A DNA stretch of 64,000 bases from Burhinus oedicnemus. Taxonomy: Eukaryota > Chordata > Aves > Charadriiformes > Burhinidae. The stretch covers positions 1,256,214 to 1,320,213 of the forward strand of contig VFFE01007258.1 in assembly GCA_008921705.1 (NCBI GenBank), written 5' to 3'. A program made the translations under genes and the position numbers. Positions 1 to 13,214 of the stretch are shown piece by piece; the first letter of the stretch is position 1; every line of letters begins with the position of its first letter. The notes beneath the pieces are model-generated. The model saw nothing but the letters and a program-made list of their open reading frames with translations, ran no database searches and had not been told where the DNA came from.

Positions 1-293
1 TCTAAAACCCTGCAGTGTGTTAGTTTCCTCTCTTGTTTATATTGGTTGGTCTATACCAGCTGCCCAAGTAACATATATGTTTTCCCCCTTGTATTTTTGC
101 TGTTAAGGGTGCTAAAAAACACTGTGTGGGGATTCTCATCGTAGCATAGGGAGTTGGACAAACAAGTATCAACGTGATCTGAAGACAAAAGTAATTTTGT
201 TAAAATTGTCACTGCCAACTTTCATGATGAAAGAACCAAAGAAAAGGGAAGTACAACTTCTAAACTGCTCAGGTGGTCACTCCTTGTGTGAGG

Positions 294-309
294 AAAAAAA
301 AAAAAAAAA
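294..309. repeat. Poly-A tract (A16)
   Basis: A run of sixteen A residues followed directly by a G-rich stretch. It has no retrogene body with a polyadenylation signal beside it, so it is read as a plain homopolymer. Confidence 0.9.
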
Positions 310-2700
310 GGCGGGGGGAGCACATATAGTACATGCCAGTGGTGGCTTCCTCCTCTTTATATCCAGATTTTCCAGTTTTGTCAAGCGTTCAGCATTATAA
401 GTAATTCTGTTAGAAGAACAGATGTGCTAGAGAGTAAGTAATGAAAAACAGAGGGTTTCACTTTAGGTTATTGGACTGAGTATGTTTCATCTGGATAGTC
501 ACGATAGGTTATCATCTGATGAATATTTGTCTGCCTCTTTGAAAACAGATGGGAGACATAGCGCTATTCGTAGGAGAAAAGTGTTCCCACTTCAGAAACT
601 TCATTTGGTACTTTGCATGGAAATAAAGGAGTCATTCTAGACGATATCAGAAAAATATGCTACAGCACTGGCCTGGTGAGACTGGAGGGTCTGAGCCAGA
701 GGAAAATTATGAGGAAAAACTTGCAGGATAAAAGTCAGAGAGATCTGCATGTTTCCATTTGTTAACATTAGCCAAAAGCTTTGCCCAATGAATCACACTT
801 GTGAGAGGAATGGAAATATACTCAGGTGTCAGCACCTCATCACCTCTGGAGGTGCCAGCAGAACTCACGGTGTGGTGGTACCCATCCACCCCTCAGCAGG
901 ACTGTTTTTATGAGAAAATCTGCCCTGGATTCTGGGTTCACTGCTGCTATGTGCATGTTCATGCAGATTGCTCTTTGCCAATAGGACAGCTGGGAGCCTC
1001 GGGTGTTTTACTACTAAAAGTTAAAGTTTTCATAATAACTTCTAGTCCAAATTTTATTCCATTTGTTCTTATTTTGCTGCTGATCTCCCAGAATCCTTGA
1101 TCGAAGTAGAGACTTTTACAAAATATCTGGCAAATCTTGTTCTCTCGATAGAGCTCAAGACATTTACCATATAATCACTAAGCCATACTGCTAAATGCTT
1201 TTATACAATAGGACATGACTACTTTGCTATCCTTTCCTTCAGGAAATTACACTACAAGGATTATTCCTCTACTGAGAGCAACTGTGCTCAGTCCAACAAA
1301 GCAAATAATTTTGCCATCAGTTGTTTTCTGTGTGCGCGCACAGAGATCTGGTTATAAGCTGTGTATATAATGCTTTGTGGCTTTTTATTCCGTAGCTTCT
1401 GAAATTATTCTTGTAAATGGCGACTCTCATGGGAGACATAGAAAGAACAGCGTTTCCTGTGTTATACAGACCAGTCTATTGCATTGTGAAATGTCAGATC
1501 TCCTAATCTCTTTCATAAGTAAGTGTGGCAAAATCCATGTTAAAGTTGTTAGGGTTTCTTCTTCTGTGTTCCTATGGGGAAACCGTTTTTGAACCTCAGC
1601 TCTTTAATGAATGAGAACCCTTCATCTAACTTCCAATCTAAACCAATTCCTGGCTAACTTAAATTTTTTTCTTAGCAGTTCGTCTTAATCTTATGTGGCT
1701 CTTTTGCACTTATACCTTTATCATAACTCTGAGATTTTTGTAGAAGACCGGAATGACCTCAGGAGTAAAGACGGACATGAATACAGTTTTTCAGAGACTG
1801 AAGCAAAATCACGGAAAGTGTTTTGTGTAACAAAATATTCCAACATTTCAGAAACAATTCATTTTAAAAGAGGCATGATATTCCATTTTTTACAGAGAGG
1901 TGAAATCTATAATTAGTTAATATAGTACAAGTTATAAAATGCCCATCTGTGTTTAGAAATTTACCATAGCCAGAAGCTCCCTCTTAAGTGTGTGGTACGA
2001 GTAAGTTTGAAAATCAATTGATTAGTGTTTCATGAGACATTTGTAGATACTCCACCATTACCCGCAAATGCTACATTAGCAGCTGAGAAATTCCATCTGC
2101 ACCAGCCAGCTCCGTAGGTTATTTGAGCTATGTTTTGGTAGATTTTACTGTGCAGAGAACTACAGAAAATATAAAGTCTTGAAAATTTTTTTGAGTAAGC
2201 AGCTCTTGGTATTTTTCTAGTACACATGTGGGCTTTCAGGCTGAAGGGATGAAAAGAGGTAAAGAAATTAAATGTACTGTAGCCTGCTCCAGGTTCTGAG
2301 TCAGAGCAAGTGTGTCATGTGCTAGGGGAGATAGTGCCATGCCAAGCCTCTGTCAAAGTACCATACACTTCAGAGACTCTTATATATGCATATGAATAAA
2401 ATGATGACTTTGGAGCTTTGCTTCAGACAATGGCTTTGCAGTGCTTGCTGATGTTTGATAATGTTCTACGAACTCCAATTGTGGACTCCAATTTACTCTG
2501 GCAGAGTCCTAAAGTGAAGGGTTTCGCATGTTCGTAAACAGAGCGTGGAATAGATTTGCTCTGGGCAGATCTACAGTGGAGTTTAATGGTGTTATCTGTA
2601 ATGGCAGTGCTTGTGCCATCTACTTTTGGGTTATGTGTTATCAGAGGTGACACTGAAATAATATGAAAATTTCCTTTGTGTAGATAAGGCTCTGGTGATC

Positions 2701-2730
2701 AAAAAAAAAAAAAAAAAGAAAAGAAAAAAA
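2701..2730. repeat. A-rich simple repeat
   Basis: Seventeen A residues followed by GAAAAGAAAAAAA. No duplicated flanks or AATAAA upstream mark it as a retrogene tail. Confidence 0.9.
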
Positions 2731-4080
2731 TTTTCAATATCTTGAAAACAACACAGCCGATTTGGAAAATAAGGAGTTGGAGAGCTTCATGTTTTCTTTT
2801 GGAAATGCTTGTTACTGCAAAGCCTATGTGTGTAGAGACTAACATGACAATTAACCTTGCTTGAGTCAAGTGCAATCTGCAGGAGTGATGTGATCACTCC
2901 AGAGTACTTGCTGATGATTTGTTTCACTGGAACGCACCGTATTGCTGGGGCACTGGGGAAACCTCGCTGTGATTGTAAGACTCTCCAGCCTAGTGCAGGC
3001 AAGACCTTGGCCCTTGGTGCAGTGCCAGGTAACTTGCTCCTACTCCCTGAACTGAAGAAAACAGGACTGAGTGCAAGAAATGACTATGCATCTGGCACGT
3101 GACTAGACCCGCTTCTCCGCTGTTAGAAGCCTGGCTTTTATATTGTATAATACTTGTGACAGCAGGAAGATCAAACCTACAGAAGAGATATTTGTTAGGA
3201 CTGGTGAGAAGCAGCCACTTAGAGCTGACTGAAAGGCAGTACAGATAAAGATGCTGAATTTGAAAAACTCTGATAAAAACCACACTGAACAGTAGGAAAC
3301 GTTTAACAGTGACTGTGCTTAACTGCCCTGTCATCATTTACATAGAGAGCTGTTCAAAAGAGAGGATAGAATTACAATGGGGGAACCTGGCAAAATCCTG
3401 AAAGCTGCTCTTCTTTTAGCTTCCAAGCAGAAATGCATCTGGAATGTATATTTCCACATTGTTCTCTATAAGGCTTTAATTCTGAATTCACATATGGTAC
3501 TTAATTTGCATTTTTCATGCAGTCATTAATGCTTGGTGAACTTGAAAGGTCTAGAAGAGTATTCAAAGGCTTGGATACTTCCCAGAAACGTGTTCATGCT
3601 GTACTGGCCTGAAAATCTGGCATGAAATCGGCAGCTTGGATGCTGACCTGGGATTTAGATTCTTTCTTTGTGAGGTATTTTAATAACAGAAGGCTTCTTC
3701 TCAGGCTTGTTGTATGTTTTGGGCTAGTTCTTATACCTGTGAATCATTTTGCTGTCGGTACCATTTTGATCACATTTCTAGCAGAGGCCAAGTACAAAGG
3801 AATGTCAGAAGAACAGGGAGCTGTAGGGAACCAGAGATCAAAGTACATTGAAGGAAAGGCCGCAGATTTAGAGCTTGAAACTGCCCTGCAAAAAAACTGC
3901 TCTCTTGATTCTTAATCTAAACCAGAAAAAGCAGGCCCTGGCTATGATAAGGTTGACATCAGGTTCCCATCCACATGCAGGAGCTGCAGTGGCGGCCACA
4001 AGACTTGAAAGTAAGAAGGTATGAGAGCTAAAATACTCAAATGGAAGATACTGGATTATTTTCAGAGAAATGCACGAGAT

Positions 4081-4120
4081 CACTGGGATTTATTCTCTTA
4101 CTGTGGGATTTATTCTCAAA
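4081..4120. repeat. Two-copy 20-bp tandem repeat
   Basis: Units 4081-4100 and 4101-4120 share the core TGGGATTTATTCTC at the same offset. The ends of the units have diverged. It looks like a small local slippage duplication. Confidence 0.7.
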
Positions 4121-4919
4121 TGGACAGCCTTCTGGTACTAGGCACAGTGCAACAACCTTGACCAGCAGCAGATAATGTGGCAAGCTGCCTCTGCCAGGGG
4201 AAAGACAGTTAGCTGGTAGGAAGATGTGACTGGCTGAAAGCAAGTCTTATAGTGTGTATCTCTTCGAGATAGGGTGTAGTCTTTCTGAGTTTCAGAAACC
4301 GAAACAAATCACAAAATACCATGAGGTAACTCATTCTTTTCTTCTCCTCTTTCATGAGCAATAAATGATTTCAGGTTGTTGTCAACAAGACGAGAGGAGC
4401 AGAATGACAGCTGATGGGAGATGCAGTAAGAGTTCCTCCCCTCCTCCCATCATACCCCCCATCCAGGGGCACTGAAGTGCAGAGAGTCTATTGTTCTGCT
4501 GTTTCTCTTTCCTTTTATCTGTGCAGCTGTGTTCTCCATCAGATACCATCATGCTGCCAGAGCTACTCTTCAGAGTGGGGGTAGGTGATTTGTTAACTGC
4601 TTGTCTTGGAGTAAACTACTTGGTCATGCGAGTTAGTCTGACAAAAGAACAAAAGAAAGAAAGTAATTGGTAATTATTCCCTCTACGCGTTCCCTCCTCT
4701 CAATTTTTAAAAAGGGATACTTTTACAGCAGAGTTGTGTACCTATTTAATCACTTACACCAGCTGATGAAATAAAAGCTCTTGTCCCTTGGCCCCTTGCA
4801 AATTATTCTTGTTAATTATTTTTTAATTATCCTTCCATCATTGCTCCTGGTGCCACTTTTCTAATTTCTACATCACTGGCTGCAGACATGACAAATCTAA
4901 AAAGTTATCACAGAGAAGT

Positions 4920-5095
4920 ATTGCTGCTGCTGTGCCGGCTCCAGAGGAGGAACAAAAGGGTGAGCGTGGCCCAGCGGGGCTCCCTTCCTCTCCGCTTTGC
5001 TGTAGGTGAGGATCCGGTGCTGGCACACGCATATCGACGCGCACGTATGGACACACGTGCACCAGCGTGTACATGCACTCATTAATTAGCTCAAG
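4920..5095. promoter_or_regulatory. Candidate regulatory island, GC- and CpG-rich
   Basis: A short block with clearly more G+C and CpG than its AT-rich surroundings. It holds a CACGTG E-box at 5054-5059 and ends at a TAATTA homeodomain-type core at 5083-5088. Frames across it are open for about 60 codons on both strands, which GC-rich sequence often gives by chance. A conserved enhancer is one explanation. A chance compositional bump is another. Function is inference only. Confidence 0.2.
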
Positions 5096-8000
5096 TTTCA
5101 CATTAGCGAGTTAATATCCGAGTGTTTTCAGGGTGGCTGACAGCATATTAATCAGAACCACATTTAAACAGATGGGTACATTCTATCTCTCCTTAATCCA
5201 GACAGGGAAGTAAAGATCCTCAGTGTGGAAGAAGAGATTGCAGATTGCAATGCTCCATGGTTGGTTTCCAAGGGCTAAAAAGGAGGGATTTATTTTTGCT
5301 GTTGGAAGAGTGGAATGAAGATGTCAACAGTTTCCTGTGCTATATACCTGCAAGTTTACAGAGCCTGTGTTCACAGAATATAGGTCCTGCCACACTTTCT
5401 CTGTCCCCCGCAACTTCCCATTTTAAAAAATAGTGACAGAACTTGCTGGAAGATGAAGATGAAGCAGAAGTGAAACCCTAAATGTGGATGTACAATTGAG
5501 GGAAAGGGAAGGAAATGGAAAATAATGTGTCTTTCCCCAGGGGCTAGAGATATTGAAAACAAAGTATTTTCAGCATGTGTGACAAAAGCAAGTTGTGAGG
5601 CAAAGAAATAACTAGGCACAGAATTTGCATCAGAGTACTTATTTATTCCCTGAACTGCATTTTTTTCCCCCTAGGTAAATTATTTACACACAGATGTTAT
5701 ATTTTACTGGTGTTCCTCAGAATTACTTAGCAGGTGGCTTATGCAAGGAAGTTCAACCTCTGCTCTGCCTGCAGTGATTCACCAACGGTGTTTACCTGAG
5801 GACTGGGCTTGCTATATGTGAGGCGTACTTTATACAGAGTTTGATGGTTTTGCTCTTTGATAAGCACTTCCACAATTTAGCTCATGATGACCACATGGCG
5901 CTATCCCCCTGCTATTTGCATGCAGATTGTCTAAACCAGCAAATTTTACATCATTCTATTTCCTATGTTGCCTTTTAGCAACTAGTCTTGCAGAGGATGC
6001 TTTGCCTCCTGCGTTTTTCCAGCTCCAGACTACAGAGGACACTTTGCATGACATTTTTCTTAAGCACGATAATTACTTTCCTTGACACCTTATAAACACA
6101 AACCCACATAAAACAAAACACTCTTACTCTTACAGCTGATGTTTTTGTGTCAGGTTTTTGTGGAAGTCACAGGTTATTTACATTGTCCCTACAATGCCTT
6201 TGGAGGCCATGAAAGCATCATGTCTGTTGTTTTTATCTGGAGGAGCAGTCACAGGAGCAACACTTTGAAGCAATCAGCGCTCCCTGCTGACTGCGCACCA
6301 TTACATGGTGCACATCTGTGAAGGTCTGACTAACTTACAGTCACAAAAAAGAACATTTTCATAGTGTGACATGAGGTGAATTTGGTGCTGCGGCACTGTA
6401 ATCCAGCATGGCACTGATTTTTACAATGCCCTTGGTCATGTCAGGTTATTTTCCTGGTTAAGTTCTTCCATTAGTAACATTCCTCACTATTTAAATAGCT
6501 GATGCCCACATAAAATGTGATGTATGGCCTAAAATTTATTCATGCTATCTCCAAGTGTGTGTACCTAGGAGATCTGTACCTAGATCTGACTATTAAATGG
6601 ATAAAGTGTTTCTTAAATGTTGGCAACCAGGCAGAGTTTAAAACTGGGTTTTCTTGCTGCAGTGAAGAGTTCCCTTTGTCCTTTCAAATTTGTCCTTTCA
6701 CAGCTCACATTTGTCAAAGAACTTAGTCATGGAGTCATTTTGCTCAGGAAAATCCCAGGGGCCAGTCCTAGCATTAAATAATACAATGAAGAGGAAATGG
6801 CAACGTTTAGACTTTCAGGGGGAAAACAATTTGAAGATTCAAAGTTGGGCACAGTCATGTCTGGTTTCCAGAAAGGAAAAGAGAACAGTGATTATGAAGA
6901 GCAGACAGGAGATGATAAAAAGGTGAGGAGGTGAACACAACACACAAGTTAGAGGAAAACCTATTACTTAATTCTGAAATGGTGTAATAAACCAGCTTCT
7001 CATGGACTGGAGGTAATAAGGGGAGGTGGTAAGGGCACACGCAGCACAAAAGAAACAGAAGAGTGAAATGTGTGATAAGGTAGGTATATAGAAAGAAAGA
7101 CTGTAAGTATAAATGACTTCAGATTCTTACGGTTTTTGCTACCTTTGTAACAATAGGGAATGAATGAAATGCAGATGAGGGATATAGCTAACAAATGTTT
7201 CTTGCATAGCTACTATGCCAGCAGTTCAACCTACCTGTGATTCAAAACCAGGTCTGATCTAGATTCATGATCAGAATATTGTAAATCCAATTAACTAACT
7301 CACAGACCCTGATGTAATTACTGTTGATACTTCCTGATAGTAAAGGATGTCTACAAGACCAAGATACATGGCTCAATACAGACCTTAAGTCTCTAGAGGA
7401 GAAACAAGAGATATAGAAACAGTTGAGTAATTTTAGAATTCATTATTTATTGTGCATCTACACAGTCAAATTTTTTCTTGGGATAAAGCCACTGCTGTCA
7501 GTTTAATTACATTGGGAGTAAATGTGACCCCTCCCCCCCCAAGCCTTCTGTAAGTGAACAGTTTCTAATAAAGTTGTAACAGATCAATCATGAAAAGGTC
7601 TTGGCAGAAAAATCGGTAGGTAATAAAAAAGATAAAGGACACTGAAATGAATAGAGTGACATGCTGCGGGATATTAGCTTTATGAAGACAACTTTGTCCA
7701 ATAAGAAAAGTTAGGTAGTGGCATGAGACAGGAACAAGTGGAGCACTCCTACCACTGCCAAAAATGTTTGGTGCTGTTTGAGTACAAAACGTTGTGGTGG
7801 GAATGGCAAAGGTTTTCAATGAGAGATGCTCTTTTAGCATTAGAGTTGCTTAAACCAAATTAAATGGACATGCTGATTATACAAAATTTAAGGGTTATCC
7901 ATCCATCAAAAAGGTGACGGTTGGACTTGCATTTAAAGTGCTGAGCTGGGGCCCACATAATGTGTTTCCAGTTCAGAGCTACAGCATAGACCAGTCAGTG

Positions 8001-9146
8001 CTCTGTGCTCTCCACAGCAGATGCTACTTGCCTTACACCTGCCGTTATGCAGTGAGCAGTACTGCACTGTGATTTGAATATGCTGAGTGCCACGGAAATG
8101 CTAAATAAAGTCAAGATCAGCTTAACTGTATGAACTTCTAGGTTTGCCTTGAAAACACTTATTCTGCAGGAATTTGTGTACACTCTCTGCTGGGCTGTGG
8201 AAGAGCATGTTGTCCTTGTGATGCCACACTATTTTATTCTAGCTGGGCTGTGTGGGGGGGCAGGGGGAATACAGGACATTTTCCTGAAGGAGAGCCTAGC
8301 AAGTTTTTCTTACAGCAATACTGACTTGGTTTGTTTGCAACTGTGCTTGTCTGTAAGTCACCACATGTATTCTGTCCCCTGCATCTCCCCGCTCCTTTCC
8401 CCTCTAGCTCCTTCTTTTTCTTTCTGTGGCTTCCCTTTCCCTCCACTGGTACCGTCACTGTCCTCTTGCGCTGCCTGCCTTTGCCTTGTGCCCTTCTGGT
8501 TTCCTTCTTTTGCCTTCTCCAGAAGGTCCCTCACTCTTATCCAAAACAAATGAGTCAATGCCCTCCATCATCTCCTGTCTGCTACTTTGTGGGTCTGAGA
8601 TCTGAACTGTGTTTTGTGGAAGGCTACCTGATTGCTTTTACATCTCTTTTCTTAGTTTTCCCACTGTATTAGACCATGGCAGGGGATGCTGGGCTTACTC
8701 CCTCCCGATCTTCACTCTGAAGTACTGCTTCCACCTTTTCCTACTCCTTTGCTTCCTCTGAGCAGCACTGCTTGTGATTTTTCCTCATTATTCCCTTCTA
8801 CCTGGTGCTACCAACAGTTTACCCAGTTCCTCCTAATCAGTTTTCCATCCTAAACTGGGTTTTGGCCTCTCCGTTTCCATCCTGTACTGATTGTTGTCAT
8901 AACTAACCTCCAGACACTGGTAATGCTGCATTTCTGATGAAACTTCTGGCTCACTGCATTTGCCTTCCAAGTTTTGTCCAAAACTGTTTCTAAGTCATCA
9001 GAAAGAATGCATAATACATATGAAGACCTACTTAATTCTTTTTCTACAGAATAACTGCAGGATGAAGCTTTAAAAAAATCAGTAGAAAAGAGTGTCCTAA
9101 AAAAGCCTGCATATGGAAAGTGGAAAATCTGGTCAGTGATAGTTAT
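5096..9146. other. Unique AT-rich non-coding sequence
   Basis: No gene seen. A pyrimidine-rich stretch at about 8380-8530 gives long open frames on both strands (134 codons plus, 66 codons minus), which is what strand-biased composition produces. There is a short C-run near 7531-7540. No mobile element was recognised up to the CR1 3' end at 9147. Confidence 0.6.
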
Positions 9147-11038
9147 ATAGAATCACGGAGTTTTCAGAGTTGGAAGGGACCTCTAGAGATCATCTAGTCC
9201 AACTCCCCTGCTGACGCAGGAATGCCTACAGCATATTACTCAGGACTGCATCCAGGCAGGTCTTGAAAATCTCCAGAGAAGGAGACTCCACAACCTCCCT
9301 GGGCAGCCTGTTCCAGTGCTCTGTCACCCTCACCGTAAAGAAGTTTTTTCTTAGGTTTGAATGGAACTTCCTATGTTCCAACTTGTGCTTGTTGCCCCTC
9401 GTCCTGTCCCTGGGAACCCCTGAAAAGAGTCTGGCTCCATCCTCCTTCAACCCACGCTTTAGATACTTCTAAGCAAGAACAAGGTCTCCCCTCAGCCTTC
9501 TCTTCTCCAGGCTAAAGAGTCCCAGCTCTCTCAGCCTTTCCTCCTAAGGGAGGTGCTCCAATCCCCCAGTCATCTTTGTTGCCCTACGCTGGACTCTCTC
9601 CAGTAGTTCCCTGTCCCGCTTGAGCTGGGGACACAGTATTCCAGTTGTGGCCTCACCAGTGCCGAGTAGAGGGGGAGAATGACCTCCCTCGACCTACTGG
9701 TCACACTCTTCCCTATGCAGCCCAGGATTCCATTAACCTTCCTGGCAACAAGGGCACATTGCTGGCTCATGGGTAATTTACTATCTACCAGGACCCCCAG
9801 ATCCTTCTCCTCAGAACTGCTTTCTAGCAGGTCCACTCCTAGCCTATGCTGGTGCCTAGCATTCTTCCTCCCCAGGTGCAGGACTCTACACTTGCTCTTG
9901 TTGAACCTCATTAGGTTCTTCTCTGCCCAGCACTGCAGCCTGTCCAGGTCACGCTGGATGGCAGCGCGGCCCTCTGGAATGTCAGCCACCGCTCCCAGTT
10001 TGGTATCATCAGCAAACTTGCTGAGGATACACTCTGTCTCCTCATCCAGGTCGTTGATGAATATCTTGAACAAGATTGGAACAAGTATTGACCCTTGGGG
10101 AACACCACTGGTTACAGGCCTCCAACTTGACACTGCTCCATTAATCACAACCCTCTGAGTTCTGTCACGCAGCCAGCTCTCAATCCACCTCACTGTCTCT
10201 TCATCTAGCCCACACTTCCTCAGCTTCCTAATGAGGATGTTACGGGAGACAGTGTCAAAAGCCTTGCTGAAGTCAAGGTAGATGACATCTACTGCTCTCC
10301 CCTCATCCAGCCAACCAGTTAGAATATCATAGAAGGCTATCAGATTGGTTAAGCATGATTTACCCTTGGTAAATCCGTGTTGACCACTTCCAATAACTTT
10401 CCGTTCTTCAACATGTTTGGAGATGACATCCAGAACGAGTCGCTCCATAACCTTCCCAGGGACAGAGGTGAGACTAACCAGCCTGCAGTACCCTGGGTCC
10501 TCCTTCTTGCCCTTCTTGAAGATTGGAGCGATGTCAGCCTTCTTCCAGTCCTCAGGCACCTCTCCTGTTCCCCATGACTTTCCAAAGATGATGGAGAGTA
10601 GTCTAGCAATAGTATCTGCCAGCTCTCTCAGCACTTGCGAGTGCATCCCATCAGGGCCTATGGACTTATGGGTGTCCAGGTTGGCCAAGTGGTCTCCAAA
10701 CTAGTCCTCCTCAACTGAGGGAAAATCTTCGTCTCTCCAGACCTTCCTCCTTGCCTCCAGGGTCTGGGATTCATGAAGGACAGCTTTAGCAGTGAAGACC
10801 GAAGAATAGAAGGTATTCAGTAACTCCGCCTTCTCTGTGTCTTCCACCACTAGGGTGCCGATCTTATTCATCAGTGGGCCTGCATTTTCCCTAGTCTTCC
10901 TTTTTCTATTGATATACTGAAAGAACCTCTTCTTATTATCTTTAACCACAGTGGCCAAGCTGAGTTCTGCTTGGGCTTTGGCCCTTCTAATTTTTCCCCT
11001 GCATAGCTTCACTACATCTTGGTATTCCTCGTAATACT
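9147..11038 (-). mobile_element. CR1 LINE copy A, 5'-truncated
   Basis: Read on the minus strand, this is the 3' half of a CR1 retrotransposon. The plus-strand wording at the low end (atagaatcac, ttggaagggacc, tctagagatcatctagtcc) is the reverse complement of the CR1 3' untranslated region and tail. The body encodes the linker before the reverse transcriptase, the reverse transcriptase and the C-terminal region. Homology stops near 11038, well inside the ORF2 region, so the 5' end and most of the endonuclease are missing. Such 5' truncation is normal for CR1. Against copies C and E the protein is clearly diverged, so this is a different and probably older subfamily. It cannot move on its own. 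Confidence 0.95.
9226..11038 (-). pseudogene. CR1 ORF2 (reverse transcriptase) remnant, copy A
   Basis: ORF2 of CR1 encodes an endonuclease and reverse transcriptase that copy the element into target DNA. Here the frame enters at about 11038 in the pre-RT linker and runs to a TAG at 10701-10703. It resumes in the same frame at 10688 for 372 codons. In that second stretch DFSKAFD lies near residue 139, SGVPQGS near 194 and the catalytic FADD at 225-228. Near 9645 the wording following LEYCV goes out of frame, apparently by a small deletion. The family C-terminus ([14 protein letters not shown]) reappears in another frame at 9226-9450. One nonsense codon plus one frameshift make it a pseudogene. 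The catalytic residues themselves survive. Confidence 0.93.
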
Positions 11039-11721
11039 GCTATTGTTTTGGATGTAATCCTAAATATTGGGGTTATTTATTTTATTTTTTTTTAAACTTC
11101 ATACTGTTGGATCTGTCCAAGGTGTCCAGACTGTTATTACTACTGTAAATTGAAATACAGCCAGGTTACAGTGATAGTGGTACTTTTTCCTTCAAACAAT
11201 GCATTCTGACACAGTACCCTCTTCCCACTGTGCTGCTGCTGTTTGATAATTTGGAAATGGTCTTTCTGGAATTATGATGAGGGAATGTGGGAAATGACGG
11301 GAGGACCATAACTTTATCCTCAAGGGAATTAACTTGCTTTTAGGAAAGATGGGTGTACCACTGAGCAGTAAAAGTCATCTTTAGGAAACACACAAATGAA
11401 AAAATTTCCTTCTTCCTTTTGAACACCTAAGACTCAACTTTTAAAAAAGTATTTTCCTCCCCAAAATCTTTGCTTCTCCCTAAATTCCTAATTCAGTAAA
11501 ATGGATGAGATACCCAATTATGTGCAACATAATACCTAGGAAAAATAAATGGAAACATAAAAGCTAATTTCTGATCTTCTTACATTGATGTAAATTGAGA
11601 ATAGCCCTATTGAGTCAAAATAAGTGGTTCTGTATTGCATTGGAATAAATGAGTTATACTTGAATCCTTATTTGCTAAAGAGAAGAGGGAGATACCCAGG
11701 GCTTCCAGTTGTCTGACTGGT

Positions 11722-11780
11722 GGTTTGTTTTTGTTTTGGCTTGGTTTGTTTGTTTTGTTTTTGTGTTTTTTTTTTTTTTT
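11722..11780. repeat. T/G-rich simple repeat ending in poly-T
   Basis: GTTTGTTTTTG-type imperfect repeats running into fifteen T residues at 11766-11780. Confidence 0.85.
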
Positions 11781-12729
11781 AAATAGGAGTTTTCTTCTCT
11801 CTATAGCTCATTTTTACTGTTGCTGCTCTTTCAGTGTAGTTTTAATGATGATTTTGTAACATTTATGTTCAATTCCATGGCAGGGAGCTGAACTGCCACA
11901 AGAAAGCAGTATATTTTTGGAGGAGGATTAACAGGAGAAGAAGCTGGGTGATAGGAAAGGAAATAACTTGTTCAAACTGTCTCAAATATCAGAAAATGAG
12001 ATTAAAAAAATTGTAGTGAACACATTACTCTCTGTACAAATGTTCTGTTCCTGCACCTCATGTTTTTTTCTGCTCTCAGTCTCTTTTATTTCAGAATAAT
12101 GAAATGATGCTTTTGCAGATTTATGTACTGACTTAACCCTTCGGAAGTGAATTGCCAACATACAAATAGACTTGACTGTAAAGAAAAAAGCCTATTTAAG
12201 TCCTGATTTAGCAAGGAATTTAAATATGTGCTTACTACATTGTCTGAGGCCTTAAGAAAGCCAGATTGCCAACAGATAAATAGAACTTTTGTGAGGTTAA
12301 GATATATTTCCAAGCCCATTTTCACCCATTACATGATGTCTGAGTAAAAAATGGAAGTATAGGTCTAATTTTAAATATATATTTACATTCAGTTAAACTA
12401 ATCATGAACTTAATAACTTGGATGAATTGGGGCTAAAGACAGAGTTCCTGTTTTCCTTAAAGTCATGTGTTTGACTTCTAAGACACACGGAGAGGTTTGC
12501 ACCAATGTCAGCTTTGCAGTCAGGTGCCCGTTTTCATATTTACTATGTAACTTCTTTTGACTCAACAGCTTTGGCTGTATTTGGCCTCTTGAACATTGTT
12601 TTTGTTTGTAAGGGGAAGGGAAAGTCAGGTGATTTCTTGATAGAACCATAATTTACAAAACCCTGATCCTTCTAATGCTGTAGAACTGTATATCAGAAAG
12701 TAGTTTCCTTGCTTAATAATCCAAGATTT

Positions 12730-12762
12730 CCTTTTTCTTTTTTTTCTTCTCTCTCTCTCTGC
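12730..12762. repeat. CT-rich microsatellite
   Basis: A T-rich run followed by a short (TC)n array. It resembles a polypyrimidine tract, but no convincing exon follows. Confidence 0.75.
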
Positions 12763-13214
12763 CTCTTTTACAGCCTGCTTTCTGTTCAAAAATCCTCTTA
12801 ATTTTGTTTCTGGACCCCATAAGCGCATCTCTGCCTGTCAGACTTCCTGCCACCCTCTGTGTTTATGCATCTGGCATTTTAGGCTTTGGCTGTGTAATGA
12901 CAGCTTCTGCAAACAGCAATCAGATCTCTGAATTTGCAGTATGTCCACAGTGAATATGCCTGTTTCTTCCTCCGCATAGCTCAGTTTCTGAACTGGTATT
13001 ATGAGTAGCTGGCTTTATGGGCAGTAGTAGCAACCACTGCTTCCACTCACTTTGAGAGAAGCTGAATTGCCTCTCACATTTCTCCCAAATAATGGCTAAT
13101 CTTTCCAAGAACAGAGGTATACGATCCATCCCTAGGTATAATGATTATATATCTTCAATGTATCTACTACATTACAAATATGAAAACTTTGTACCCAAAC
13201 TGTAAAATGATATA

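Larger units (their letters stand above)
1..4919. other. Unique AT-rich non-coding sequence
   Basis: No gene or recognisable mobile element is visible. Open frames here are short, start at arbitrary codons and have no domain wording. The longest is a 97-codon plus frame at 3622-3915 with no match I recognise. The stretch contains A-rich tracts at 294-309 and 2701-2730 and a two-copy 20-bp repeat at 4081-4120, listed separately. Confidence 0.6.
11039..13214. other. Unique AT-rich non-coding sequence
   Basis: No gene or transposon recognised. It contains a T/G-rich stretch ending in T15 (11722-11780) and a CT-rich tract near 12730-12762. Confidence 0.6.

Noticed and set aside
3622..3915. A 97-codon plus frame with a hydrophobic segment
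   Set aside because: No recognised family, ordinary start context, and length within chance for this composition.
8149..8553. A 134-codon plus frame
   Set aside because: It lies in a pyrimidine-rich stretch that opens frames on both strands. The product is low-complexity Ser/Leu/Phe/Cys wording without a domain.
9679..10158. A 159-codon plus-strand open frame
   Set aside because: It is the antisense of the CR1 copy A reverse transcriptase. The minus frame carries the RT motifs.
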